From Calditrichia bacterium (GTDB taxonomy: Bacteria; Calditrichota; Calditrichia; RBG-13-44-9; J075): a DNA stretch of 64,000 bases. Shown piece by piece: positions 44,491 through 56,263 of this stretch (position 1 is the stretch's first letter; the number at the start of each line of letters is the position of its first letter). Under the pieces are notes generated by a model, which ran no database searches, was not told the DNA's origin, and saw nothing but the letters and a program-made list of their open reading frames with translations. Location of the stretch: contig JACKAP010000006.1 of NCBI GenBank assembly GCA_020635015.1, positions 186,001-250,000 of the forward strand, in the 5' to 3' direction. A program made the position numbers and the translations under genes.

Positions 44491-46407
44491 ATGTCACTGC
44501 AACTTAAAGACCGTTTTAAAATCGACTTTGCAACTGTTTCTGTGCAGGGCATCAAACGCCGGAGTAACAACGACAGTTACGGGAAGTTTCCGGAAGAGAA
44601 CACCAGCCTGGCCATACAGAAAGGGCAGTTGTTCGTGGTGGCGGATTCGAAGTCCGGTAATCCGGGCGGCAGGGATGCCGGGAAAATGAGTGTCCGGATC
44701 GTTAAGGAAAACTATTTCACCTATCCCTCGGAAGATATCGAATTTTGCCTTCAGCGGGCTTTCGATACCGCTAACCGTCACATCTATCAGTACGCCCAGG
44801 CCAATAACCTCCACCGCAAGATTGGTGCAACCTGCTCCGCCCTGGTGCTAACCGACAAATTTGCTTATGTTGCGCATATCGGCGATTGCCGGGTTTACCG
44901 CATCAGCGTGCGCAAGATTGAACAGCTGACCCAGGATCATACCCGGGTGCTGGAAATGCTGCCCCGCCAACAAACCCGGCCCGAGGAAGCCCCCAAAACC
45001 GCCCGACGGCCGGTGTTGACCCGGGCGCTGGGGATTAAGCTGGGGATTAAGGTCGATACCGTGAACAAGGTGCCGATTCACCGCGATGAGTATTTTCTGC
45101 TCTGCACCGACGGGCTGAGCCATGTGCCTCAGGAAGAAATTCAAAATATTGTTCTGTCCAGTTCCCCCCAGCAAGCCTGTAAGAAACTCGCCGCCCTTGC
45201 CCGGCAGGCCGGAGGGCGAGATGATGTGACCATTCAGATTGTTAAGGTGTACAACCATTTCACCGAACAGGTGGAGGTGGAGACTTACGCTCACATCGAA
45301 GATCTTTCCGCCCGCTGGAGCAATTGGCCGATCTACATGATGCTATTGCTGCTGTTGCTGATGTTTGCTTTCCTGTTGCACGAACCTTCGCTGAACCGGG
45401 TATCGGGGATGTTCGAGAATCAAATGAGCCAATACAGCCTGGTTAGCCTGGACCAGCGGAGCGAATCAACTGCCGAGATGATGGAAGAGCAGCAGTTGAT
45501 CGAAGCGCGGGACCATCTGGAATCCAGTCGCTGGAGCCAGGCGCTGAAAATTTATAAGGCGGTGTTACGCAATGACCATACCCATCCCGAGGCCCTGGAA
45601 GGCGTTGCCTACATTGCCCGGGCCCGTAAGGAAAAAGGGGATGAATTTTACCAACAAGGTCGCTGGGCCAGTGCGCTGAAATATTACCGCCAGGCACTCT
45701 TGCTGCAGCCGGATAATATCGAATACAAACAGTTGGCATATGACTGTAATTACCGGCTGGAGCAGCAAAGCCGGCTGGCCGCTACCCAAAGCGGTTCCAG
45801 CAGTGCCAGTCGCCAGACCAGCATTAAAACCGTCGCCGATGTCAGCCGCCACACCATTCTCAACAACCATGTGAACGGCATCTTCCGCTCCCAGTGGAAC
45901 ATCCTGGGGCTGGATGAGGCAGAAGACTTCCGGTTTAACGGCAATACCCTGCAGTTCTATGAGAATATCCGCATCAAAAAGGCCTTCCATCAGGAGATTT
46001 ATGAAGGGGTGGAAATTGAGGTGCTGGCAGATGTGTACGGCCCCAAAAAGGGCAAATATGGGATCATCTTCGGGCACGAAACCGAAGGGGTTCAGCCCTA
46101 TAAAAATTTCTTCCTCTTTTCGATTGACGGCAACGGACGCTACACTCTGGAAGAAGTCACCGCCCGCTCCGTTAATATGCTCGCCTCAGAATACATCCGC
46201 CCGGATGTGCTGCGCAGCTATGACCAGGTGCAACTGAAAGTGAAATCCTTCGGCAAACTGATCCTGCTCTATGCCAACGGCGAACTGTTGAAGATGGTGC
46301 CGGTGGAACGTCCCCGCGGCGGCGGCGTCGGCCTGTATGCCGATCCGAAGCTGCGTGTGGTGTTTTCCGGTCTCAAAATTGCCCCGGCGGTTTATAAACG
46401 GAAATAA
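44491..46407 (+). CDS. Transmembrane PP2C-family protein phosphatase with TPR and lectin-like domains
   Basis: 638 residues. About 10-255 are a PP2C phosphatase: KRRSNNDSYG, VADSKSG (usually VADGMGG), HIGDCRVYRI, LTQDHTRV, LLCTDGLSHV and GGRDDVTIQIV keep the metal aspartates. A single membrane helix follows (about 280-298). TPR-like repeats occupy about 330-430 (RWSQALKIYKAVLRNDHTHPEAL, RWASALKYYRQALLLQPDN). The last 160 residues resemble a concanavalin-A/LamG-type sandwich (VEIEVLADVYGPKKGKYGIIFG, LILLYANGELLKMV). This layout suggests a cytoplasmic Ser/Thr phosphatase controlled by a periplasmic sensor. No partner kinase is near. Confidence 0.85.
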   Translation: MSLQLKDRFKIDFATVSVQGIKRRSNNDSYGKFPEENTSLAIQKGQLFVVADSKSGNPGGRDAGKMSVRIVKENYFTYPSEDIEFCLQRAFDTANRHIYQYAQANNLHRKIGATCSALVLTDKFAYVAHIGDCRVYRISVRKIEQLTQDHTRVLEMLPRQQTRPEEAPKTARRPVLTRALGIKLGIKVDTVNKVPIHRDEYFLLCTDGLSHVPQEEIQNIVLSSSPQQACKKLAALARQAGGRDDVTIQIVKVYNHFTEQVEVETYAHIEDLSARWSNWPIYMMLLLLLLMFAFLLHEPSLNRVSGMFENQMSQYSLVSLDQRSESTAEMMEEQQLIEARDHLESSRWSQALKIYKAVLRNDHTHPEALEGVAYIARARKEKGDEFYQQGRWASALKYYRQALLLQPDNIEYKQLAYDCNYRLEQQSRLAATQSGSSSASRQTSIKTVADVSRHTILNNHVNGIFRSQWNILGLDEAEDFRFNGNTLQFYENIRIKKAFHQEIYEGVEIEVLADVYGPKKGKYGIIFGHETEGVQPYKNFFLFSIDGNGRYTLEEVTARSVNMLASEYIRPDVLRSYDQVQLKVKSFGKLILLYANGELLKMVPVERPRGGGVGLYADPKLRVVFSGLKIAPAVYKRK

Positions 46408-46439
46408 ACTTCCGGTAATTCCCCCCCAAAAGAGATTCT

Positions 46440-46467
46440 GTAGGGAAGGGTCGCGACCCTTCCCTAC
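46440..46467. repeat. Perfect 28-bp palindrome with TCGCGA centre
   Basis: The whole 28-bp sequence is its own reverse complement. The core AGGGTCGCGACCCT is identical to that of the 22-bp palindrome at 6973-6994. It lies between the convergent phosphatase and DUF3299-like genes, touching the latter's stop codon. Confidence 0.9.
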
Positions 46468-46911
46468 TTACTCCACCAACCGGGCATCGGTAAGGCGGTA
46501 GAACATGCCCATCGGATCGTCGCGGAGCAGTTCCAGAGTACCGCGGATTTTGATGGGATTGTACCCGAATTTAACCGCTTTCCCGGCTTTGACCTCCACC
46601 ATGGTTTCCGGACCTCCGGGCATGCAGAAGTAACATCCGGCCACCGGATTGGCGCTCAGAATAAAATTCTTCTGGGTCTGGGCCTGATCCAGGGGCATCA
46701 TGTAGCCCTTCAGCGTAATCTCGGTGCCGTCGAGCGCTTCCAGGTCGCTGCCGAACTGCGGCACCAGCATCAGGTCTTTTTCGATGGTCTTAACATCTTT
46801 CAGCAGATCCCAGGAGAGCGGCTCAGCCGCATCAGTTTTTTTATCGTCATTGGCCGGAAGCAACGTGGCCCACAGGAGCAAAAAAGCAAGCATAATAGTA
46901 ATGAGGCGCAT
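46468..46911 (-). CDS. DUF3299-like secreted protein
   Basis: 147 residues with a signal peptide (MRLITIMLAFLLLWATLLPA). The mature part resembles DUF3299: LDGTEITLKGYMMPLDQAQT, FILSANPVAGCYFCMPGGPETMVEV and IKIRGTLELL. Two cysteines in the CYFC motif could bind a metal or form a redox pair. Function is unknown; relatives are often found beside lipoprotein or metal-export genes, but no such context exists here. It appears monocistronic. Confidence 0.7.
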   Translation of the reverse strand: MRLITIMLAFLLLWATLLPANDDKKTDAAEPLSWDLLKDVKTIEKDLMLVPQFGSDLEALDGTEITLKGYMMPLDQAQTQKNFILSANPVAGCYFCMPGGPETMVEVKAGKAVKFGYNPIKIRGTLELLRDDPMGMFYRLTDARLVE

Positions 46912-46975
46912 GGTAATTCCTTTGGTTTCGAGCGATTGGCAGTACAGCTTGTTAACGGTTACAACCTTAGTTCCT

Positions 46976-47050
46976 TAGCCACAGAGGCACAGAGAGCACA
47001 GAGAATACAACCAATAAAAAAACTCTGTGGTCTCTGTGCCTCTGTGGCTA
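46976..47050. repeat. 28-bp inverted repeat of the CCACAGAG family
   Basis: Arms 46976-47003 and 47023-47050 pair at 27 of 28 positions, with a 19-base loop. Units CCACAGAG, GCACAGAG and so on are internally repetitive. A solo copy is at 5811-5836 and a shorter match near 32156-32174. The rest of the 305-bp gap before mtaB shows nothing else. Confidence 0.85.
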
Positions 47051-47216
47051 CAAGAACGGTCCCGGATTTTCATAATAACAAAAAATCGTCGCCGGCGCAA
47101 CAGACAAAGCGCCACCAATCTTGCCGCGAATTGCCGTAAAGGATTGTCTTGACGGAAAATATTCGCTATATTGGCGGCGATTTATTATAAACGTTCATCC
47201 ATCGATACGGGAAGCT

Positions 47217-48515
47217 ATGTCAATAAAAGTTGCATTTTATACCTTCGGCTGCCGTCTCAACCAGGCGGAGACTGCGATTATTCAGCAAAGCTTTGGGGAG
47301 AGCGATTATCAAATCGTGGACTACCGCCAGTCGCCGGACCTGATGATTGTCAACACCTGTACCGTGACCGAAAACGGAGATGCCGACACCCGGCGGCTGA
47401 TCAATAAAATGCGCCGGATCAACCCTGAGGTCAAGATTGCCCTGGTGGGCTGCCAGGCCCAGGTGCAGAAGGAGCGGCTGCTGGAGCTGCCCAACGTGCA
47501 GTGGGTGGTGGGGAATGAGCGCAAGATGGAGATGGCGCAGATCATCGCGGAAAATCCGGCGGCAGCGCCGCAGGTGATTACTCCCACTATTCGGAAAAAG
47601 AGCTTTACCGTGCCGTTCATCGGGTTTGACGATAAGCATACCCGGGCCAATCTGAAGATCCAGGACGGGTGCGATTTCTTTTGTGCATTTTGCGAGATCC
47701 CTTATGCCCGGGGACGGGCACGCAGCCGCGAATTTGATGATATTCTCCATGAAGCCCGGCAACTGGCCGCCGCCGGTCATCATGAACTGGTGCTGACCGG
47801 TATCAATATCGGGACTTATAACGACCAGGGGCGTTCACTGGTGGATGTGCTGACCGCGCTGGAGTCGGTCGATCAACTCTGGCGAATCCGTATTTCCTCG
47901 ATCGAGCCGACCACCATTGCGGCGTCGGTGATCGAGAAAATGGCTCGGAAGAATAAACTTTGCCGTTATCTGCATATCCCGCTGCAATCGGGCAGTGATG
48001 CCATTCTGCAGGCAATGCAACGCAAATATGATGTGCAGGAATTTGTGGATTTTCTGAATTTCGCCGCCCAGGCTGTGCCGGATGCCTGTCTGGGTACCGA
48101 TGTGATCGTGGGCTATCCCGGCGAGAGCGAGGCGCTGTTTGAGGAGACCTACCAACTGCTGCTGGAACTGCCCTTCGCCTATTTCCATGTATTCAGCTAC
48201 TCCGACCGCGACCATGCCAAAAGCAGCCGCCTGGATGACGCCCTGAAAGTACCGAAAGCCGAGATTGCCCGGCGCAGCCTGCGTTTGCGGGAGCTCAGCA
48301 ATCGCAAGCGCCAGGTGTACCATCAGCAGTTCATCGGTAACGTGGAGCCGGTGCTTTTTGAGCAGCACAAAGGAGGCTACTGGAGCGGGGTCACCGACAC
48401 TTATATCCGGGTGAAGGTGAGATCCGAACGGGATATTCGCAACCAATTGCTCCCGGTACGCCTGGAGCGCCTGGAGCAACAGGTGATGATAGGCTCGCTG
48501 GCCGACAGCCATTAA
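47217..48515 (+). CDS. mtaB: tRNA t6A37 methylthiotransferase
   Basis: I start at 47217 (432 residues) because MSIKVAFYTFGCRLNQAET is the conserved MtaB N-terminus; the frame extends further upstream without support. The UPF0004 domain, the radical SAM motif QDGCDFFCAFCEIPYARGRARSR-type (CxxxCxxC) and a C-terminal TRAM-like domain are present. VNTCTVTENGDADTRRLINK and HIPLQSGSDAIL fit MtaB rather than MiaB or RimO. The enzyme adds a methylthio group to threonylcarbamoyl-adenosine 37 in ANN-decoding tRNAs, complementing MiaB at 34016. Confidence 0.94.
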   Translation: MSIKVAFYTFGCRLNQAETAIIQQSFGESDYQIVDYRQSPDLMIVNTCTVTENGDADTRRLINKMRRINPEVKIALVGCQAQVQKERLLELPNVQWVVGNERKMEMAQIIAENPAAAPQVITPTIRKKSFTVPFIGFDDKHTRANLKIQDGCDFFCAFCEIPYARGRARSREFDDILHEARQLAAAGHHELVLTGINIGTYNDQGRSLVDVLTALESVDQLWRIRISSIEPTTIAASVIEKMARKNKLCRYLHIPLQSGSDAILQAMQRKYDVQEFVDFLNFAAQAVPDACLGTDVIVGYPGESEALFEETYQLLLELPFAYFHVFSYSDRDHAKSSRLDDALKVPKAEIARRSLRLRELSNRKRQVYHQQFIGNVEPVLFEQHKGGYWSGVTDTYIRVKVRSERDIRNQLLPVRLERLEQQVMIGSLADSH

Positions 48516-48537
48516 GTTAGCACGATGGTCAATTGAC

Positions 48538-48598
48538 AAGTGGCAGTAGCAGTGGCAGTGGGCAGGAAAAACAACGACTGCCACTGCCACTGCCACTT
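48538..48598. repeat. 22-bp inverted repeat made of AGTGGC-type hexamers
   Basis: Arms 48538-48559 and 48577-48598 pair at 21 of 22 positions. Each arm is itself a tandem of AGTGGC-like hexamers. It lies between convergent mtaB and the small membrane protein gene and could serve as terminator for either. Confidence 0.85.
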
Positions 48599-48644
48599 CT
48601 TGATCTTAGCTCCGTCACGTAATGCCGTGGTTCGCTGGCTTGAG

Positions 48645-49058
48645 CTACCCTAAACTGATGTCGCGTTTGGCTCCGGAGATGGAGATGGTGAAGCCGGCGA
48701 TGACATCGATCATCGACATGATTCCCAGAATCAGGAAAGTGGAATTTGCCACCATCGGCGCCAGCAGGAAGGCGATGATGTAGAAGATGAACACGAAGGT
48801 GGACAGAATATGCTCGGCGATCGCGCTGCTGGATGAACTGGTTGACTTGATCAATTCGATGAACAGAATCAGCAGGCCGGCCACGATGACGGCATCGCCC
48901 AGGTCCGGGCTCCAGGTTCGGCGAGATGGGAGTATCACGGTGAACAGGATATGCTTCATCGGATCCACATTGGGATCGCTGTAGAAAAAGAAACTCATCA
49001 ATACCATATACCCGACCAGTACCACGCCAAACAAAGGGATGGCTTTCGCAATCTTCAT
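48645..49058 (-). CDS. Small four-helix membrane protein of unknown function
   Basis: 137 residues with four hydrophobic stretches: about 8-25, 53-70, 80-102 and 108-127. A serine run (STSSSSSAI) lies in the second loop. I do not recognise the family. The start follows GGAG and the chain ends AKRDISLG. It stands alone between mtaB and the divergent tricorn-type gene. Confidence 0.65.
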   Translation of the reverse strand: MKIAKAIPLFGVVLVGYMVLMSFFFYSDPNVDPMKHILFTVILPSRRTWSPDLGDAVIVAGLLILFIELIKSTSSSSSAIAEHILSTFVFIFYIIAFLLAPMVANSTFLILGIMSMIDVIAGFTISISGAKRDISLG

Positions 49059-49282
49059 GGGTTGTCACTCCGTCGCGTTTAATGTTCTCTCTCCGCGCGG
49101 CGGAACTATCTGCCGCGAAATCAAAAAAATACGGAAAAAAATCCTTAAAGAAAACAGGATTATAAACCCTTCTGGCGATATCCTTGCATTGAAAAAGAAT
49201 TAAAAGATGAAATCGGCCGTTAGATCGTTTATATTTGCGGTTTGAATCGATTTTGGATGAATTTATGAAAGGCCGGGAGTAA

Positions 49283-52200
49283 ATGACAACACACCGTATT
49301 GCAAATTCAGCCGCTGCTACCGAGCGCTATGCTTACCTGCGTCAGGCCTCATTGTCTGCTGACGGCAGCCGGGTCACCTTTAGTTGTGGAGGGGATATCT
49401 GGATTTGTGATGGGCAGGGAGGTGATGCCCGGCGTATGACCGCCCATGAAGACTATGACGCCGCACCGATTTTTTCCCCAGACGATCGCCTGCTGGCATT
49501 TGCTTCCCGGCGCACCGGCGGAGAGAATATCTATCTGATGGCTTTGAATTCCCGGGAAGTTCCCCAAAGGCTGACCTATCATCACTATGCCGCTCCCCCG
49601 GCCTGCTGGTCGCCGGACGGGCAATGGATCTATTTTACCTCCGGCTATGACGGCATTTCCGGCGCGATCTATAAAATTCATGTCGACGGCGGTACCCCGG
49701 TGCGCATATACGGCGATCCGATGGCGCAGCATTTTTTCCCGGCAGTCTCCCCGGATGGCAAGTGGCTGGCCTTCAACAACAACGGCAACCGCTGGTGGCG
49801 AAATGGGAAAAGCGTGGCGGAACACTCGGATATCTGGCTGATGCGTAATCAGCCGGATGGCGGCGGCCATCAGCGCCTGAACCAATACCGGGGCCGCAAC
49901 CTGAAACCGATGTGGAGCCCGGATAGCAGCCAGCTTTACTACATCAGCGACCGGAGTGACGGGGTGGAAAACATCTGGCGGATGCCCCTGAAAGGCGACC
50001 GGCGGGCGGAAGCGCTGACCGACTTCCGCGATGGCCGGGTGCTGCGGCCGGCCATCTCTGCCGATGGCAAATGGATCGTTTTTGAACGGCACTTTCAGCT
50101 CTGGTTGCTGGAAGTGGACAGCCGCCAGGCCCATCCGCTGGAGATCCGCCTGCAAGTTGATGAGAAGGAAAATTCCCGTTATCATTATGCCACCGCTGCC
50201 GGCATCGACGAATTCCAGCTCTCACCCGACGGCAAGAAGGTCGGGTTTGTGGTGCGGGGAAATGTCTATGCCGATATCGCCAGCAAGGACCGCCGCGGAC
50301 CGAACTCCTTTACCGTCACCGGCGAGCCCTCCCGGGAAAGCCAGTTGTGCTGGTCGGCGGACAGCAAGCACCTGTTCTATCTCTCCGACCGCACCGGCGA
50401 CAATCAAATCTTTCATTACGATTTCGTGAAACGCCGGGAGACGCAGTTGACTGATTCCGCGATCCAGAAATATCAGCCGAAAGTTTCGCCGGATGATAAA
50501 TGGCTCTCCTATATCCGCAATAATTCCGAGATCTGGCTCATGAATAGCGAAACCCGGGAAGAGCGGGCATTTGTTACCGGGCAGATCTTCCTGGAATTGC
50601 CCTATGGAGCCGACTATACCTGGTCGCCGGACAGCCAGTGGATCGCGTTTGCTTCCTGGGATCAGAATTTCTTTTGTAATATTCACGTGCAGCATATCGA
50701 TGAAAACGCGCCCCGGCAGATCTCTTTTTGAGCAACCAGTATGCCGGCAATCTCCACTGGTCGCCGGACGGCAAATATATTATCTTCAACACCGGCCACT
50801 ACCGCCGGGAATATCAGATTGCCCGGATCGATCTGGAGCCGATCTTGCCGAAATTCAAGGAAGACGATTTTGACAAGCTGTTCCGTGATCCGGATAAAGA
50901 TAAGTCCGGCGACAACGATAATGACAAAGAAAAGAACGGCGACGGCAACTATGGCGATGCGCCGGAATCCGCCCCGGAAACGGCTGACCCTGCGATCGTA
51001 AATCCACCCTCGGCTCCGGGGAAAAAAGCGGACGCCGCAAATGTCAAAAAGAACAGCGCTGACGGGGACAGCGCGAAAAACAAAGTGAAGATTGTTTTCG
51101 AGGGGATCAAACGCCGGATACGCTTTCTGACCAACCCGGAAGACTTTGCCCGGGTTCTGGCAATCCGCCCCGACTCCAAATTGCTGATCTATCGCGCCGA
51201 TGTGCTCGGCCGTCCCTGCCTCTGGAGCATGTCGATGGAGGCGGAGCGGCTCCACGAGTATCCCCGGCAACTCACTACCTCCGGCAGCTACGCTCGCAAT
51301 GCATTTTTTATCCCCGACGGGAAAAAGCTGTTTTACCTGGAAAACGGAATGATTTACTCGATGGGGATTACCGATGACGGCGAACGTAAGAGCGGTCCCT
51401 CCAGCCTGAACACTCGAGCGGAACTGGAAGTGGATTTTCACCGGGAGAAGATGCAGGTATTCGACGAAGCCTGGCGGCTGATCCGGGATCATTTTTACGA
51501 TCCGGCGTATCATGGCTGCGACTGGAACCAGGTTTATGCACTTTTCCGGCCGGTGGCGCACGGCACCCATACCGATGATGAATTTCTGGAAGTGCTGCGT
51601 TTGATGCTGGGCGAATTGAATGCCTCCCACCTCGGAGCGGACGGCTGGTGGGGCAGGGGAGCGCCGGATAGCTATCTGGGATTGGATTTCGATCAGAAGC
51701 AGCTGGAAAAGAAAGGCGTTTTTAAAATCCGCTACGTGTTGCCGGAAGCACCGCTGAGGCTGGCGGAAAATCCCGCCCGGGAAGGGGAATACCTGGTGGA
51801 GGTTGACGGGGTGCCCCTCGACGGCAAAAACGGTGAACCTGCCGGCGCTGCTGCAGCGCAAGAGCGGCAAGCGGGTGAAGATCAAGCTGAATTCCCGGGC
51901 CTCGCTGAAGGGGGCGCGGGAAGTGTTTGTCAAGCCGATCGGCATCGGGAATCATAACTTTTTACGCTATCGCGACTGGGTGCAGCGCAATCAGCAATAT
52001 GTGCTGGCAAAGAGCGACGGCCGCCTGGGTTATATCCATATTCCGGCCATGGGATACCGCGACTATATGAATTTTATCGTCGATCTGGATACTGAGGCGC
52101 ACAACAAAGAAGGGATCGTGATTGACGTGCGGTTTAATCCCGGCGGACACATCGCGGCATTTATTCTGGATGTGCTCTCCCGGAAGTCTTTTGTACGTTC

Positions 52201-52632
52201 CAGCCTGGGGGAAATGATCAATACCGGCGGTACCAATTTCGCCGGGGGCGCATTCTGGAAAAACCGCTGATCCTGGTCACCAATGAGCAGACGGCCAGCA
52301 ATGCGGAGATGTTCAGCGAAGGATTCCGGCGGCTTGGGTTGGGCAAGGTGGTGGGGAAACCGACTGCCGGCGCGGTGATCTCCACCCAGGGCTGGCATCT
52401 GCTAGACGGCACCTGGTTCCGGCTGCCCCGTTTTAAGATCGCCACCATGGAGGGAGAGAACACCGAACTGAAACCCCGCCCGGTCGACATCGATGTCGAC
52501 CGCCCATTGGGCGAGTCTGCCAAAGGCATCGACAGCCAACTGGATGCGGCGGTGGGGGAGCTGCTGCGGCAGATCACGCCTCCTCATCATGCATCCACTT
52601 CGTCAGCGGTTTTGACAACGCCATCAAAATGA
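49283..52632 (+). CDS. Tricorn-type S41 peptidase, apparently frameshifted three times
   Basis: Four consecutive frames (49283-50731, 50728-51957, 51803-52270, 52309-52632) together read as one protein of about 1115 residues. First come propeller repeats of the tricorn type (SRVTFSCGGDIWI, SPDDRLLAFASRR, WSADSKHLFYLSDR). Then comes a mixed-charge linker, a C1-type helical region (DEAWRLIRDHFYDPAYHGCDW) and a PDZ-like part. The S41 core has GRLGYIHIPAMGYRDY and the nucleophile serine in NEQTASNAEMF. Frame changes occur at T5 (50725-50729), A5 (51826-51830) and A5 (52259-52263). Tricorn-type enzymes degrade peptides in the cytoplasm. Sequencing error is likelier than decay. Confidence 0.8.
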
Positions 52633-54043
52633 TTCCGGCAGCTATGCTGACCCAGAAGACGATTTTGAATACCTGGGTATAACCGGCGAGAGATTCGGCG
52701 GCGCTGACGGTGCTGTCTGCCGTGTGCGCCGGGGAGGTCAGCCTGCCGATCAGGGCGGCAAAATGGTGGGCGAAGGAGGTTGAGAGAAACCAAACCCCCA
52801 TCATGAAGCTGACGATGCGGGCCGGGGAGAGCTTGGTGACCATGCCCAGGCCGACCGGGGAAAGGCTCAGCTCGCCGGCGGTTACCATAAAATATCCGAA
52901 CATCAAAAAGAATAGCGGCACCAGAGCATCGCTGCCGGCGAAGCTGCCTCCCAGGGCGAATATGTAAAATCCCAGCCCCTGCAGCACCATGGCGATAGCG
53001 AACTTCATCGGGGTGCTCGGCTCCAGGTTACGCCGGGATAAGAAGACCCACAGGTTGGCGAAAGGCGTGGCCAGAAGGATGATAAACAGCGGATTGATGG
53101 CATTGGTCTGCGAAGCATTGAGGGTATACGAGAGCACCTGCCGGTCAACGTTGCGGTCGGCATAGAGGGTCAGCGAACTGCCGCCCTGCTCAAAGAACGA
53201 CCAGAAGAGCACCGAGCAGAAGATCAGGAACATGGCCACGATCAGGCGGTGGCGTTCGATGCGGGTGCAGTTGAAAAAGGCGGTATAACCGACATAAATG
53301 ACCACCACTGCGCCCACGATCCCCAGCAGGTAGGACATCATCTGGTTCTGGTTCAGCAGGAGCATGAACAGCGGGGTGGCGAGGAAGGCGCCCACTCCCA
53401 CCAGGTCGATCTTGCTCAGCCCGGCAATAACTTTTTGTTGCGCATCAGCAGGATTGGGAGGAAGGCCGTTGTCGCCGAACATCTTCTGGGTTTTGCTGAA
53501 CAGCAGCAGCCCGAACATCATTCCCACCCCGGCGAGGCCGAAGCCATAATGCCAGCCGATGGTCTCGCCTACCCAGCCGCAGGCCAGGGGAGACACCACT
53601 GCACCGATATTGACCCCCATATAAAAGATGGTAAATCCGCCGTCGCGGCGGGGATCATCCTTGCGGTAGAGCTGGCTGATCAGCGGGGCCATGTTCGGTT
53701 TGAAAAAACCATTGCCGATTACGATCAACGCCAGGGCGGCATAGAAGGTATGTTGAGTGGGAAAGGCCATCACAAAATGGCCGCACATCATGATGAAGGA
53801 TCCAAGGATGATCGCCTTGCGCTGCCCGAGAATCCGGTCGGCCAGCATGCCGCCGATCAGTGGCGTGGCGTACACCAGCGAGCCGTACGCCCCGTAGATG
53901 GCATATGCCTGCTCATCGCCGTAGAGTAGCTGCTTGGTCATATAGAGCATCAGCAGGGCGCGCATGCCGTAATAGGAGAATCGTTCCCAGATCTCGGTGA
54001 AGAACAGGATGATCAGTTGGCGGGGATGGTCTTTGAAGATCAT
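52574..54043 (-). CDS. POT/PTR2-family proton-dependent peptide transporter
   Basis: I start at 54043 (489 residues) because MIFKDHPRQLIILFFTEIWERFSYYGMRALL is the family N-terminus and the 35 codons before it are repeat-like. The ExxERFSYYG motif couples protons to peptide transport. GFFKPNMAPLISQLY and DGGFTIFYMGVNIGA are the PTR2 signatures. About 14 membrane helices are expected. The 3' end overlaps the tricorn-type gene end by 59 bp in opposite orientation. A second POT gene lies directly upstream, and peptide-degrading enzymes are nearby. Confidence 0.92.
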   Translation of the reverse strand: MIFKDHPRQLIILFFTEIWERFSYYGMRALLMLYMTKQLLYGDEQAYAIYGAYGSLVYATPLIGGMLADRILGQRKAIILGSFIMMCGHFVMAFPTQHTFYAALALIVIGNGFFKPNMAPLISQLYRKDDPRRDGGFTIFYMGVNIGAVVSPLACGWVGETIGWHYGFGLAGVGMMFGLLLFSKTQKMFGDNGLPPNPADAQQKVIAGLSKIDLVGVGAFLATPLFMLLLNQNQMMSYLLGIVGAVVVIYVGYTAFFNCTRIERHRLIVAMFLIFCSVLFWSFFEQGGSSLTLYADRNVDRQVLSYTLNASQTNAINPLFIILLATPFANLWVFLSRRNLEPSTPMKFAIAMVLQGLGFYIFALGGSFAGSDALVPLFFLMFGYFMVTAGELSLSPVGLGMVTKLSPARIVSFMMGVWFLSTSFAHHFAALIGRLTSPAHTADSTVSAAESLAGYTQVFKIVFWVSIAAGIILMALSKPLTKWMHDEEA

Positions 54044-54232
54044 GGTTTGCTCTATTTTCGCTGTAAAAGATGCATGGGGCAAGGTGCATGGCGCCGGCAT
54101 GGTGTAAATGTGCAGGGGCAGTGCGGCTTTTGCATAGGCAAAGGGCATGGTGCCGGCGTGGTATCGCTATTCAACAGTGGTGCAAAATGGAAAATACCTT
54201 GCATAGACCATATAGCCGGGCAAACTTATCTT

Positions 54233-54263
54233 CATGCCCCATGCCCCATGCCCCATGCCCCAT
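54233..54263. repeat. Heptamer tandem repeat CATGCCC x4
   Basis: Four perfect CATGCCC units and a partial fifth lie between the two POT genes. Related GGGCATG and GGGGCA pieces at 54070-54150 give partial inverted complementarity. Confidence 0.8.
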
Positions 54264-54299
54264 ACAAAAAACTCAAATTCCTGTCAGATCAAAATGGTG

Positions 54300-55787
<1,488 letters not shown>

Positions 55788-55957
55788 AGCGCCTCCTGTT
55801 TAGATCTGATCAATGACTCTGATAATATAGAATTGAATGGAACTCCAATATGTAAGCTGGCATCCGGATTTGTCGAAACAACTGCAATAAAAATAATCTC
55901 ATCCAGGGTGCGAATATACGGAATGGCAAATTTTTATCAAAATTTTATTATTTTTTG

Positions 55958-56235
55958 TGGATGGGTGGATGGGTGGATATTGGATGGGTGGATATTGGAC
56001 TAGACCAGGCATAAAAAAAATTCCCCTTCCAGATAAGAAAAACCGTGTTAAATTAAAAGATGTTCGGGTACTCTAATTTTTGATCGGTCTGGAATTATGA
56101 TTTATACTTTAAAAAGTGGACGTGTACATATTCTATATTTACTTAACAATTACGCTTACCCTTATTACCTATCCAACATCCAATATCCAACATCCACCCA
56201 TTCACCCATCCACCCATTCACTCATTCACCCATAC
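55958..56235. repeat. Mixed heptamer/octamer arrays in inverted orientation, spanning the POT-DUF819 gap
   Basis: At 55958-56000 there are GATGGGTG units and GGATATTG units. At 56171-56235 are ATCCAAC/ATCCAAT heptamers passing into CACCCATT/CACCCATC octamers. The two arrays are complementary and lie about 170 bp apart, ending just before the DUF819 start. Between them is AT-rich sequence with a few TATA-like patches. Nothing else is seen in the 476-bp gap. Confidence 0.8.
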
Positions 56236-56263
56236 ACACTTTTAACCATATAAGGAAACAACC

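Noticed and set aside
50725..50729. Programmed -1 frameshifting at the T-run in the tricorn-type gene
   Set aside because: A slip at TTTT before TGA would restore the frame, but two further breaks in the same gene need changes of both signs, and nearby genes show the same homopolymer pattern, so sequence error explains all.
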